A DNA stretch of 50,330 bases from Cladosporium sp. IMV 00045 (GCA_001931905.2 MSJI02000610.1:1-50330), one strand, 5' to 3'; positions 39,286 to 50,269 are shown, counted from the stretch's first letter. Numbers and translations: made by a program. The notes: generated from the sequence alone by a model not told the origin.

Positions 39286-40475
39286 CTACTCCATCTCCGG
39301 CGTGATGACATTGCTGCTCATGCCCAAAAGCAAAACATCACGCATGGTCTCCGCACTCTTTATGCGAATATCCACAAAACTCTCCGGACTGAAGAACGCA
39401 GTATGGCACGTCAAAACCATGCGACCTTCCAACCAAGGCTCCTTGTTCCGATACGCCTGAATCAGAGGATGCACTCTGTCCTCCGGAATAGGCTCTTCTG
39501 GTAGGACATCCAGCCCAGCACCCGAGATGATGTTCTCTCGCAAACATCGCTCCACGCCATCCAGGTCGGTAATCTCACCGCGGGCCGTGTTCACCAGCAC
39601 GGCACCGTGCGGAAGGAGTGAGAGGAGGTCGTAGCCGACCATCCCCCTCGTCTCGCGCGTACAAGGAGCGTGCAAGCTGAGTACGTTGCTGCGACGGAAA
39701 AGTTCGTGGATGTCTTTTGTACGCTCGAGCGCCAGACTCTTGTCCACACCGTTAGGCAGGTAGGGGTCGTAGAAAAGGACGTTGAAGCCGAATGCCTTGG
39801 CGCGGAGTGCTGCTGCTGTTCCGATTCGTCCTAAACCTAGGATGCCGAAGGTTTTTTGTTGAAGGCGGGCTACGAGTGGAGTGTCGACAGGAGCCCAGAG
39901 AGCGGGTGGCGATGCCCGCTGCATGTCGTGGTGGAGGAGGATGCCGCGGCGCATTGTGAGTGCTAGGGCGAGTGCGTGGTCTGCGATCTCTGCTGTGCCG
40001 TAATCAGGCACGTTGCAGACTGTGATGCCGCGAGATGCGAGAGCAGTACGGTCCAAGCGGTCGTATCCTACGCCCATTCGGACAACGCTGTAAATGTAGT
40101 TAGTCATAAACATTGGTTCAAGGAGCGACTTGTAATATATGTACAACCGAAAACATACACTTTAAGATTAGGAAACAACTCTATGTCTTCTTCCGTCAAC
40201 CGCAGTTTGAGAAGCATGATTCCGTTGATGCGTTCCCTTACATCTTCCGGAATGGTCGACCATGGCTTCGGCGCCGCAAGGCCGGCCGGCCAAAGGTCCA
40301 GTTGCAGGTACTCGACTTCATGAGGGTGCTGCGTAGTCAAAGGTGAGAAGATCTCTTGTTCCGCGATGTCGTCCTAAATGCTATGTGTCAGCCATGAATA
40401 TCCAGGTGGATGGTCGCGAATGGTAGAGCATACCGAGTACAAGCCGTCGGCCTGGACGATTGTGAACTTTGTCAT
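39286..40475 (-). CDS. D-isomer-specific 2-hydroxyacid dehydrogenase (CtBP-like)
   Basis: NAD(P)-dependent oxidoreductase interconverting a 2-oxo acid and a D-2-hydroxy acid, or a CtBP-like relative. Three exons, 40475-40434, 40373-40159 and 40087-39286, give 352 residues. Exon 1 encodes MTKFTIVQADGLYS, the first strand of the family fold; exon joins restore NLKVVVRMGVGYDRLD. The nucleotide-binding motif GILGLGRIGTAAALRAKAFG is followed by the acidic residue in FYDPYLP that favours NAD. The catalytic Arg is in NTARGEITD, the Glu in VLPEEPIPED and the His in LTCHTAFFS. The C-terminal HTAFFSPES region resembles CtBP more than D-lactate dehydrogenase. Physiological substrate unknown. Confidence 0.9.
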
Positions 40476-41302
40476 CCTGGCTTCCGTGTACGTATAGGTC
40501 TCTGTATATTGAACCTTATGTCATTCGCAATAATATACAAGTACCTTCTAGGATCGCCTAGCATGCATCATCAGAATGCATGACAGTCGAGTGATGACTG
40601 TGGTCATAGACCTCGGGCACGTCGTTCGCCGATGTCAAAAGCCGGTCGGGGAAACAATGTGCCGACATTTCCCGATCTTCTACGTCTGTCGAGTTCACTT
40701 CTTGATTAAACCCATTGAATACCAGATGTATACCTTGTGACACGTTTGAGTGATCAGCCATGGCTCTCCTGTCATCAAGCTTGCGGCCGCACCAATTCAA
40801 TGTGCGGCAGTTTGAGGACGGTCTCCAAGTATTCTTAAGCATACTCGACCGGAAATAATATTGCCATCTCCGTGGGCATAATCGATTTCGTATATACTCA
40901 TCAGTTTGCCTACACGTATGTACAGTGCGTCAATGCTTGTTTCCAAGTTCTTGTCGGGAAAACACACACAGACCTCCAACCGACCCCAATCCCTTGCACA
41001 ACGAAACTGAACATCCGAAACGTATTTTCGAGTCAAGCTACAAGATCCCAGCATGACATGACCAGTCACTGCGCTAAATCACGTAGACTGATCAGAAAAA
41101 ATATGAGGACCGGCTTTCGAAAGCCATTTGATCCATCGCCTGTCGAACCGTAGCATACCAGCGAACCATCTTAACCGAACCATCTTAACCGAACCATCTT
41201 AACCGAACCATCTTGACCAGCGCCGAAAACCACTCAACTGTATCACCGCCAGCAAAGTCCAACAGTTTCTCAAAATCTCCTCCAATTATTTACCCTCACG
41301 CC
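40476..41302. other. Intergenic region
   Basis: About 830 bp between the start of the dehydrogenase gene and the end of the Cys-rich gene, both minus. Short frames at 40558-40842 and 40797-41153 have no recognisable product. The 14-bp tandem repeat near its right end is listed separately. Confidence 0.5.
41162..41217. repeat. Tandem repeat, 14 bp x 4
   Basis: Four head-to-tail copies of CGAACCATCTTAAC; the fourth has one A-to-G change. The array lies 86 bp beyond the stop codon of the Cys-rich secreted-protein gene and may be in its 3' UTR. Confidence 0.95.
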
Positions 41303-41560
41303 TTACGGCACCGGTGCAAGCAGAGTCGCCGCACAAGCCGTCTGACAGGTACCATAGGCAGCATTACACTGAAGAGTCGCAGGCGGCGCCGCAAGAACAC
41401 AGACAGTCCCGAATACAAAGCCAGCCGCGGAGTAGCAGGCGTCGACGACACTGGAGCAACCCGCCTGGCAGACGCCGTAACCGAGCGGGCCGGAGTGGGT
41501 TGGAGTGACGAGGAGGGCGAGGAGGATGAGAAGTGTGGTGGTAAGGAGGGGGAGACGCAT
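41303..41560 (-). CDS. Small cysteine-rich secreted protein
   Basis: Intronless 85-residue protein from the ATG at 41560. Residues 1-23 form a strongly hydrophobic signal peptide (LLTTTLLILLALLVTPTHS) with cleavage before GPLGYG. The mature 62 residues carry seven Cys at 31, 35, 42, 54, 65, 72 and 76, in the arrangement CxxxC-x6-C and C-x6-CxxxC. The motifs CQAGCSSVVDACYSAAGFVFG and CNAAYGTCQTAC, each under 22 residues and given here by their ends, belong to a small family I recognise from fungi and some animals, where pattern and Gly/Ala-rich core are conserved but function is not known. Cys54 is not part of the symmetric pattern and may be extra. Confidence 0.85.
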   Translation of the reverse strand: MRLPLLTTTLLILLALLVTPTHSGPLGYGVCQAGCSSVVDACYSAAGFVFGTVCVLAAPPATLQCNAAYGTCQTACAATLLAPVP

Positions 41561-42171
41561 GGTGTCTGGATGTGGTGTCAGGGGTTTGTTTGCGGTGGGG
41601 CTAATAGTGTTGTTTAAGAGTCTAGGACGAACCTGAGCTTGTTGAAGAGGAGGGTAAGCTTGATGTGGTATTTGATAGCGAGGATTGATTGCTGGTGAGA
41701 TAGCGGATCGAGTCGTTTGTCAAGTGGGTTGTTGGTGGTGTTTGTTGTGTCTGGAAGTGATGAAAGGCGTTTGGATTTTGTAGTCCGGCTGACTTCCTTT
41801 CAGTACGCTGGAAGTGTAAGTGAATGTGTCCAGGACGAAAGGCTGTGCTTTCACGCTTCTACGCTTCACTTCAATGCTTTGTATCTGGAACGTAAAGTGA
41901 AGTGTAGGAATTCCTCCCCCCATACTTTTGCAATTCGCTTCTATAGCTTCAAATTGTTTGCATGGGTGTGTCTTACAAAGCGTTTGGGTGTCTCCTCTTC
42001 ATTCGATTCTCATCTGGTCGGGACAGATGCTTACCCAGCATTTGCAAGGCGAGACCAAAACGCGATTTCGTAGGTGGACGGAATTATGGTGGATCATTTC
42101 ATTCTCTCAAATCGTACAGTTGTAATATTAAAACACGCTAACACGAAAGTACACTGCAGCCGCAGCTTTCC
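41561..42171. other. Intergenic region
   Basis: About 610 bp with the promoter of the Cys-rich gene and the 3' flank of the amino-acid permease gene. Near 41855-41905 GTGAAGT/ACTTCAC-type words recur. No gene is recognised. Confidence 0.45.
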
Positions 42172-43928
42172 TTAACCGAGCCACGACAGCAGCTTGCCCC
42201 AGAAGGTCGTCGGCTTGGCTTCCTCAACCCACATCTCGTCGACTTCCTTGCGTCCGCTCAAAAGATCCGCATCCTTCGATGCAACGAAAGGGCAGCGGGT
42301 GATGACCTTGTGGCCGACGTACAGGACGACGAAGAGGATCAGACTGATGTAAGCGGTGAAGAAGCTGGAAGTCGACCACGGCACGAAGGCCTCGAAGCCC
42401 TGGGTGATGATGATGAGGATGTTGAAGCCAACACCGTACCAGGTGTAGTAGGGCTGCAGAGGTGCGATGTAGGGCAAAGTGCTGCGGGAGATTCCTTGGG
42501 CATCGCAAGCCTTCATGAACGCAATGTGAGCGACGCCAATGCAGGTCCAGGAGATGAAACCGGCGACACCGGAGATGTTGACGAACCAGTCGAAGACCTC
42601 GCCACCGTTGTTGGACTCGTTTAGGAAGCCGAGGAGACCGACGGCCGCGGTGAAAGCGACGGCGTTATAGGGAACACCCCAGCGGTTGGCCTTCGTGAGG
42701 AATTTCGGTGCGGAGCCCTCGTTGCCGAGACCGACAAGGATACGGGAGCCGGAGTAAACGTTGGAGTTGGCAGCGCTAAGAACAACAGTGAAAAGCACAC
42801 CGTTAATGATATCGGGCAGGATTTTGACACCCGCGATGTTGGCAGCAATGACGAAGGGTGAGCTGCTGGCGTCCGTCGTGTCGTTAAGAAGGTTCTCGTT
42901 GTCCGAGGGGATCAGAATACCAATGAACAAGACAGTGAGGACGAAGAAAAGCAGAATGCGCCAGAAAGTCTGCTTGATGGCCTTGGGCACATTCTTGCGC
43001 GGGTTTGCGGTTTCGCCAGCAGCGATACCGACCAACTCTGTGCCTTGGTAGGAAAATCCAGCCTGGATCAACACGGCCCAGAATCCAACGAATTTCGCAA
43101 GAGGGATGTTGTTGGCGAGAATGCTACTCTCGTCGACCAAATGAGGCTGGAACGCTCCAGGGTTGTTCCAGTACTTGAATCCAAGATATCCTTCGCTTCC
43201 AGCGCCAGCATTGATGCAAATGCCAAAGATGAGGAATCCGAGGACCGTGATGACCTTGATGCTGGCGAACCAAAACTCCACTTCACCGTAGATCGACACC
43301 GGCATGAAGTTCATCGCCGTAATGACAACAAAGAAAATGCCAATGAAGATTCCAACATCGATATCCGGCACCCAGTATTGAATGATCAATCCAGAAGCTG
43401 TGAGCTCAAGCGCGTATGTGATGGCCCATGAGAACCAGTATATCCAACCCATCGAAAATCCAAGACTCTGATCGACAAATCGGCTGGCGTACGCGGTGAA
43501 GGCACCGGAGACAGGAATGAAGGTGGCCATTTCGCCCATTGCGACCATGACCGAGTAAACGAGGGAGCCGACGAAGGCATAGGCGATGAGTGCGCCGGCT
43601 GGGCCTGCTGTTGCGAGTGCACCTCCAGAACCGATGAACTGTCGGGGAGTCAGTGCTGCGCCCTTACATAGATCTCGTCGCGTCGTTGCCACATGGCTGC
43701 GCGCAGCATGCACATGTGTTGTCTCTTTGCACTTACCAGACCTGTGCCGATGGTACCACCAATAGCGATCATCTGCAAATGGCGCGCTTGCAAACGACGT
43801 TGCAGCTGCATCGTGGTGCCTTTCTCGACATCATTTTCGTGGCTTCCAGACATTGAGCTGCCATCGACGAGTGGGCCGCCTTTGTGAGATTCCTCTGTTG
43901 CGGTGGGCTTCTTTTCGAGGTCCGCCAT
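42172..43928 (-). CDS. Amino-acid permease (fungal YAT/AAP family)
   Basis: Plasma-membrane proton-coupled amino-acid importer of the APC superfamily. Exon 1 (43928-43737) and exon 2 (43638-42172) flank a 98-bp intron at the classic TM1 position; joining restores IGGTIGTGLFIGSGGALATAGPAG. The product has 552 residues with 12 hydrophobic segments. The family signature after TM3 (FVDQSLGFSMGWIYWFSWAI) and the TM6 motif FSYQGTELVGIAAGETANPRKNVPKAI are clear. The hydrophilic N terminus (MADLEKKPTATEESHKGGP) is where ubiquitin-ligase-driven endocytosis acts in yeast permeases. The ATG at 43928 begins MADLEKK. Substrate range cannot be told from sequence; the TM6 motif is that of general and dicarboxylic permeases alike. 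Confidence 0.93.
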
Positions 43929-45325
43929 CTTGGTCGCGTGCCAGGCCAAAGATTATTGAGTGACGCTGCAGCTCAGACGTTTCAAAGAAGAACAAGGTTT
44001 GCAGAAAATCGTGGAGTGTGCCGGGGACTAGACGTAATATAACGTAAAAATTCCCAGATGGCGTGCACTGGTCCGCTCGCTAACCGGTCAAATGAACGAA
44101 AGAGACGGAAGAAAGATCGAGTGACGGCCTTGCAAGGGTTATAAGAATACGGCCAGTGCCCAGTGACTCGGCCCCTACAGTGGCCATTTTGCTGGCGAGC
44201 CAACTTTCGTTGGTGAAGAAACTTCGGCGACCGCCGAGAAAAACCGCGCTTGGCGGGCAAAGACGGCCGCGAGTGACATTTTTTTCTGCGCATTTATCTT
44301 CTCGCGTACTGCAGATAGTGAATCCTTCGGGCTTATTCTGTGCGAGTGAGCTGTATCTTTTGACGATCTGAAGTCCGAAAGCTCTACCCCTCACTTTGTT
44401 GATCTCGAGTGTAACGTTGCGAGTTGTTAGTGTGGCGTTCTGCAACAGATGTGAAGCCGAGGAGCCGCAAAAGCTTGGTATTGGTTTTAGCCTTGCTATG
44501 ACAGGCCCTTTCACGAAACCTTCAAGTAATGTTGAAAACCAGACTGCGAAGACCATGCAGGGTTTGAGATAGTGAACGACACCTTTCCTGGTCGAGACTG
44601 GAAGCTTTGATGATATTAGCCGCCCCTATGGTCCCACCTGCGAGCGAAGCTGATAAGAGATCGTTTTTCTTTTGGCCCTAGATACCTGGCCGTGGTCGCT
44701 GACCTAAACCGAGCTGTCAATTGCCGCTCCCACCAAACCCATGGGGATCGCGTCTGATCACTAACCACCTACGCTCCCGGCTCCAACTGCCCTAAAGGCA
44801 GTGGAGCGTGATTATGTTCGGCAGCTTGCCTTAAGGGAACATGAGTCTCGCGCGGGAAAACAGTCATTGTTTGCCAGTCTCTCGTCTGTCTTCAACTGTG
44901 AGGCATATGGCCCTGAGGCATCACAGGGCGCGATTTGGCTTGGTCTCTCCTTCGTGCTGTCGATGCGAGTAGTATCACATCTATGGTGGCGATACTGGTC
45001 ATCGGAACACTTCAAGGGTCGAGATGCTAGGGCGATATATGCGACATGAAGATTTTTACGAGGCGAGATGATGAAGTGAGGTCTAGAGGAGGTTCGAAAT
45101 GAAAGCTTCAGTCGCTTGGTTTCTTGGGTGCGCCTGCCCTGTCGAGATGGGAAGTTCTGGTGGGCGGCTGTGGCTTGTCCCGATAACGTCAGCGGAGCAA
45201 CTTCGAGACCATCCATCACTTGCTTAGAAACAACAACCACCATACCGTGCACGCCACCGTGCTTGATGCCTCTTCCTCTTTGCTCTTCTCCATAGGGTTC
45301 TCGGGTCAACACACAAAATCGCGAC
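43929..45325. other. Intergenic region between divergent genes
   Basis: About 1.4 kb between the permease (minus) and the HECT ligase (plus). It must hold both promoters. Frames such as 44080-44556 (minus, 158 codons) overlap the expected permease promoter, show no domain and are probably chance. Confidence 0.5.
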
Positions 45326-48300
45326 ATGTACCAGTCTTTCACCGGATCATCACGCCGCCCGCGGCAGGTCAATCTCAGCGGACGACCATCCAACCCGTTC
45401 GCCGCAGCAAACCCTAGCACCGGACCTCAATCTACGATCGCCTCTGCGCAGCAGGAACGCTTGCAACGTCAACAGCAAAGAGAGAGGATACAGGCCTCCG
45501 GGCGGATACAGAGAGTATGGCGAGGACACAGCGCGAGACGGCGTGCCTTCAAGTCATGGCGAGAAATCTGGGACGCAGTAGAGGAACAGCCTCGCCCTGA
45601 TGGCATTTATGCATCAGACGAAGAATCTCTCTCACAATTACATCGGCTTCTCTTGTTCTTCTCGCCAAAGAAAGATTCGTCAGACATTAAGAGACTGGGA
45701 TGGTACGGAATGAAGCAGATATCAACGGTTGAGCGTTTGTCTTGTGCGGGAGGACCTTGGCCGCAGGCTTACGCAAAACTACGCAGCGCGTGCCTGAAGG
45801 CTCTTCGCGCAAATGACGGCAAGCACAACGAAGAACAGAGCTACATGACGCTTAACGTATTGGCTTTTGCCGCAAGACGGTCAACATCCATGGCCAAGGA
45901 GGACGCTGTGATGTATTACGAGACGTTGACGTCTCTAAAGGATGTATCGGAGGATGCTGTACAAAATGCGCTCATTGCGCCTCTTGAAGATGAAGGCGCT
46001 TACGCCGGCCTGGCCGTGCTCCTAGGCCGCCCACTCAACCAGCAGATGCTTTCCTTGCTACAATCTGCGGTCACCCGATCGATATTGCTACAGGCACTGT
46101 CACAAACCGAAGATCTGCATCGTAGCGCACGTAGTCGCCTGTGGTTGCTCGGTAACCTCAATGCTCTCTGTGGATCGATAGGGATTACTACTACTATCGC
46201 ACGGCTACTTGGATCGTTAGCGGACGCCGTTGATTTTGAAAGTCCTCCTCTGGAGATGGACAACGTCACCTTCGATCGCGATATTCTGTCAAAGACTGAC
46301 GTCGACCTTCCACTCAACACATACTTGCACGAGCAAACAAGTTCACTCGTCAACCAGGAGAGCGTGCGCAATTTGCTGGTCCGCAACAACACCGCCGACA
46401 AGCCACTTGGGCATAACGATCAATCCACTGCCAACGCTCAGTTATATGCCAACTATGCCCTCACGCTGCTTCGTTGTTTCCCTCGCAAAGCCGATGACAT
46501 CCGCATGTGGCTGTACCTGGGGCCGACCAAATCGCACGAGATCCCTGCCACGCGATTCTTCTGGAATGCTGCAAAAGCTACCTCGGTATTTTCAGTCGTC
46601 AGTAAGGACTCACGCGCTGTGGTCCCTCTCCTTCGGTCGTCACATGCCGCATCTCAAAAAGAAGACTGGACCGTCATTTTGATCTTCCTTGAACTCTATA
46701 CCTTTCTGCTCAAGATCATGGACGATGAAGAATTCATGGGAAAATCCACCGGCAGCCCTCAAAGTGCCATTCCAATCGAGGATGTCGCCATGCTGGTCAC
46801 ATTCTTGAAGAACCTGGGCTTCACTCTATACTTTAATGTAGCCGAGCTGCATGAACAGTCGGCGCCATCAAGCCGGGATATTGGTAGTTTGAGCTCTCAT
46901 TTTGGTGGCCGAGATACGTTCAGATCAAGCAGCGACGAAGAGGCTAAGCCTCTAACGTTGGCTGGCATGCCAGGCATGACCGCAGACTACCTTAAAGGTA
47001 TCGCAACTGGTCTGCTACGCTCGATCTATGAGCGAGACAGTCGTCGACACTTCTTGCCAGCTGACCACTGGCTGATGACTTCTCGATTCGATATGACTGC
47101 CTTCATCCCCGGAGTTGTAGCAGAGGAAGAGAACAGACATCGGATTGCCGATCAAGAAGAAGAAGACAAAGATATCGACGATTCAGACGACGACATGTAC
47201 GACGTTCATTCTCGTGGCCCCACTGGTTATCACCGTCACCAAGAAGCGAGAGCCAGGGCACAGCGTAAAGCTTCCCGTCGTCGCTATCTTGAGTCAGTCG
47301 CGCCACGGTTGGAGATTCTACAGAACATGCCGTTCTTCATCCCATTCCATACTCGCGTCGAGATCTTCCGCCAGTTTGTGCACCTGGATCAAACAAAGAG
47401 GCGAAATGGTCTTGTCGATCCGGACACTTGGAGAGCGAACATGATGTTCTCGCCTCAAGACCCCGGCAGAAACATGCTTGCGCGCCACCACGCACAAATC
47501 AAACGAAAGAGCGAGTTTGAAGATGCGTATCAGGCTTTCTACGACCTTGGCACTGATCTCAAAGAGCCTATTCAGATCACTTTTCTGGATGAGTTCGGAC
47601 TTCAAGAAGCAGGTATTGACGGCGGTGGTGTGACGAAAGAGTTCCTGACATCTGTCATCAACCAAGCGTTCGATCCCGCCAATGGCGGATTGGAAAAGTA
47701 TTTCATCGAAAACGAGAACCATCTACTTTTCCCCAACCCGACCGCTCTGGACGACGCGCGAGCACTTCTACAAGACATGTCTCTCAAGCCTGCAGAGATC
47801 AAGGAGCTTGTACGGGAAATGCTGCGCAAGTATGAGTTCCTCGGCCGCATCATCGGCAAGTGTTTGTACGAAGGCATCCTCATCGACGTCTCATTTGCTG
47901 GATTCTTCCTCAAGAAGTGGGCGTTGACCGGCGGCCACGGTTCTGCTCCTAGCGAGAGTGGCTACAGAGCCAACATCAATGACCTTCGCGATTTCGACGA
48001 GGCTTTGTACAAAGGACTTCTGGACGTCAAATCTGCTTCCGATGCCAGCGCATACGGCCTGACATTCACCGTCGACGACCTCGTCGGTCCCTCAGACAAG
48101 AAACGAGTCATCGAGCGCGAGCTCCTTCCTCGTGGCGCCGACACCCCGGTGACGAACGAGAACCGCCTCATCTACCTGAACCGCATGAGCTGGTATCGAT
48201 TGCAAGGACAAAGCGCTCCCCAAACCAACGCGTTCCTCAAAGGACTTTCGTCCATCGTCCAGCCCAGCTGGCTCTCCATGTTCAACCAGGCCGAACTGCA

Positions 48301-48685
48301 GACGCTAATCGGCGGCGCCCAAGCCGGCATTGATGTCAACGACCTGCGCCGCAACACGCAGTACGGCGGCGTCTACGTCATCGGCGACGACGGCCAGGAA
48401 CACCCCAGCGTGCGCTTGTTCTGGGAAGTCATGGAAACCCTGCCGGACGAGGACAGGCGCAAGGTGCTCAAATTCGTCACTTCAACCCCTCGCGGGCCAC
48501 TGCTCGGTTTCAGTAATCTGAACCCGAGGTTCTCGATCAGAGACAGCAGCAGTGATGAGGGACGCATTCCGTCGGCGAGCACTTGCGTCAATCTGCTGAA
48601 GTTGCCCATGTACAAGAGCAAGGGCGTGTTGAAGGAGAAGCTGCTTTACGCTGTAAACAGCGGAGCGGGCTTTGACCTCAGTTAG
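45326..48685 (+). CDS. HUL5: HECT-type E3 ubiquitin ligase Hul5/UBE3C
   Basis: Proteasome-associated ligase that extends ubiquitin chains on difficult or misfolded substrates. Intronless frame of 1119 residues from the ATG at 45326. Residues 1-60 are Arg/Gln-rich; an IQ-type motif IQRVWRGHSARRR is at 61-73, as in UBE3C. A long helical region follows (about 90-680), with an acidic stretch DQEEEDKDIDDSDDD near 610. The HECT domain occupies about 740-1119: PIQITFLDEFGLQEAGIDGGG, VTKEFLTSVINQAF, FLGRIIGKCLYEGILIDVSF and FNQAELQTLIGG. The thioester Cys is Cys1087 in ASTCVNLLKLP, and the chain ends AGFDLS as expected. Nothing is missing. Confidence 0.94.
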   Translation: MYQSFTGSSRRPRQVNLSGRPSNPFAAANPSTGPQSTIASAQQERLQRQQQRERIQASGRIQRVWRGHSARRRAFKSWREIWDAVEEQPRPDGIYASDEESLSQLHRLLLFFSPKKDSSDIKRLGWYGMKQISTVERLSCAGGPWPQAYAKLRSACLKALRANDGKHNEEQSYMTLNVLAFAARRSTSMAKEDAVMYYETLTSLKDVSEDAVQNALIAPLEDEGAYAGLAVLLGRPLNQQMLSLLQSAVTRSILLQALSQTEDLHRSARSRLWLLGNLNALCGSIGITTTIARLLGSLADAVDFESPPLEMDNVTFDRDILSKTDVDLPLNTYLHEQTSSLVNQESVRNLLVRNNTADKPLGHNDQSTANAQLYANYALTLLRCFPRKADDIRMWLYLGPTKSHEIPATRFFWNAAKATSVFSVVSKDSRAVVPLLRSSHAASQKEDWTVILIFLELYTFLLKIMDDEEFMGKSTGSPQSAIPIEDVAMLVTFLKNLGFTLYFNVAELHEQSAPSSRDIGSLSSHFGGRDTFRSSSDEEAKPLTLAGMPGMTADYLKGIATGLLRSIYERDSRRHFLPADHWLMTSRFDMTAFIPGVVAEEENRHRIADQEEEDKDIDDSDDDMYDVHSRGPTGYHRHQEARARAQRKASRRRYLESVAPRLEILQNMPFFIPFHTRVEIFRQFVHLDQTKRRNGLVDPDTWRANMMFSPQDPGRNMLARHHAQIKRKSEFEDAYQAFYDLGTDLKEPIQITFLDEFGLQEAGIDGGGVTKEFLTSVINQAFDPANGGLEKYFIENENHLLFPNPTALDDARALLQDMSLKPAEIKELVREMLRKYEFLGRIIGKCLYEGILIDVSFAGFFLKKWALTGGHGSAPSESGYRANINDLRDFDEALYKGLLDVKSASDASAYGLTFTVDDLVGPSDKKRVIERELLPRGADTPVTNENRLIYLNRMSWYRLQGQSAPQTNAFLKGLSSIVQPSWLSMFNQAELQTLIGGAQAGIDVNDLRRNTQYGGVYVIGDDGQEHPSVRLFWEVMETLPDEDRRKVLKFVTSTPRGPLLGFSNLNPRFSIRDSSSDEGRIPSASTCVNLLKLPMYKSKGVLKEKLLYAVNSGAGFDLS

Positions 48686-50165
48686 TGTCGGCAATTTCCT
48701 TTTGTTGGTATTCTTCTTTGGATGCATAGCGTGCGTGGGTCAAGGAAGGACTTAGCGAGGCGTTTCCTTGAAGGCATTGATTGATTTAGGCATTTCATTC
48801 GATAATGACATGATAGATAGACGCGGTAAATGGGCATATGACATGACACATTCAATCGTGCAACAAACACTTCACCAACTCTCGTGCTTCTCGTACCCAA
48901 TCGCGCCCATCACGCTGGACGCCGATCCTCCGACCCATGAGATCGGCCGAATGCTGAAAATCTCCCATCGCACAAAATGACCAGAACCCACACACCACAT
49001 GTGTAATCACAGACTACACAGCAGTCACTCCGTCGTCTCCTCCACACCCACCTCAAAGCCGTGAATTGATTATTCCTGAACCCAACCACACAAGCCCTAA
49101 CCAAACCCTAGAAATCCCCGCGAGACTTCCTCGGCCGGACTCGACTTAACAACAAAACTACTGCTGAGTCGCTCGTGGAAATTTCGTGCGTAGCGGCCGT
49201 CAAACACCACGTGGTGGTTCACGACTCATTTAGAAAAGACGGAAAGGGCTCCGTGGGTTGGCGCGATGTAGATTTTTCGCAACGTTGGTGACATTTGGAC
49301 TGGTGGTGTGGTGGGCGCGGGTTTTGCTGACGCGGTGGGACTAGACGATAGTAGGAGGAAGTAGGGTTGTCAGGAAGACTACTTGCAAGTAGTAGCGATA
49401 CTTGAATACTTGAGTAGTCATCAATGGCCAGGAAATCCCGCCGGCACGCTTGATTGGCGGGGTTTCTTCGTTTCGGAATGCGTATCAAGTTAATAACGAG
49501 CGCGAACTATAGCAAGCCGTGGCGAAGTAGTTCTTGCACAGTTGCACTGCTTGATGCTCGCTGAAACATCGGCGGAGAGAAAGAATGGGCGGAAAGTTTA
49601 GAGAATTAGAGTTGTGTCCTTTCTGCCACATGGCAATACCCTGTCTTTTACGCCTTGAAACACTTGGATGCCTTGCGCAAAGTTACCTGCGAGTCGGGCT
49701 TGGATGATGGGGAAGACGATCATTGTTATATCGTTGGGGTTGCAAATCATATTTGAGAGTACGCGGTTGGGATGAATTCTATCTCGACGGGTGTTCTTCG
49801 CCAGGACGAGGGATCCAGCAGCCAGCTTGCCGTGATTGAATGCAACGAACACGAGCAGCCACCCTCGAAGGCAAATGAAAGGTCATCTACTTCATGCTCG
49901 TTTTCCCTTTCGCACACGGTGGCCACGTGGAAGCAGCTCGGCTGAGCGCTCGGGAGGCTCAGCTGAGCCCTCGGCTCGGCTAAAAGTCGGCTGAGCCCTC
50001 AAAGCTCAGCTGAGCCCTCGGAGAAACCTTCCCCAGATCCTCAACCAAAGTCAAAGGTAAGTCCCCTAACCAGTTGGCACAACTGGTTACAGGATGACAA
50101 TTCTTTGCAGTGATCTCGACATTGGCCTCCTCAAACCAGTTCCGCCAACCAGTTGCCCGCACACA
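48686..50165. other. Intergenic region at right end
   Basis: About 1.5 kb downstream of the HECT ligase. A minus-strand frame at 49598-49852 (84 codons, no ATG) has a protein-like look but no recognisable domain; it could be a gene remnant. A telomere-like CCCTAA-CCAAA-CCCTA sequence is at 49095-49110. Palindromic GCTCAGCTGAGC repeats and AACCAGTT words near the right side are listed separately. Confidence 0.5.
49957..50021. repeat. Pair of palindrome-containing 18-bp repeats
   Basis: GCTCAGCTGAGCCCTCGG occurs at 49957-49974 and again, identical, at 50004-50021. Each contains the 12-bp palindrome GCTCAGCTGAGC. A partial copy (GGCTGAGCCCTC) lies between at 49989-50000, and a further GGCTGAGCGCTCGG at 49940-49953. 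Confidence 0.85.
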
Positions 50166-50269
50166 ATGGCACCCAAGATTGAGCCCAACGTGTCTCTTCA
50201 TGAAAACTGCCAGCCATACAGGTGAGTTCTCTAACCAGGTTTCTAACACGGTCTGCTAACTGGTTACAG
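50057..50269 (+). repeat. Two near-identical hairpin-forming intron-like sequences
   Basis: Copy A starts at 50057 (GTAAGTCCCCTAACCAG) and ends with AACTGGTTACAG at 50092. Copy B starts at 50222 (GTGAGTTCTCTAACCAG) and ends with AACTGGTTACAG at 50269. Both begin with a donor and finish with an acceptor, and their ends (CTAACCAG and CTGGTTA) are complementary and can pair. B reads as a normal 48-bp intron in the frame starting at 50166. A is 36 bp, short for an intron, but a second CAG at 50108-50110 would make it 54 bp. Additional AACCAGTT words lie between them. Confidence 0.6.

Noticed and set aside
44080..44556. 158-codon minus-strand frame upstream of the amino-acid permease gene
   Set aside because: It has an ATG but no domain, no signal peptide and an irregular composition, and it occupies the permease promoter; probably chance.
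49598..49852. 84-codon minus frame with protein-like composition
   Set aside because: No ATG at the start and no recognisable domain; kept only as a possible remnant in the intergenic entry.
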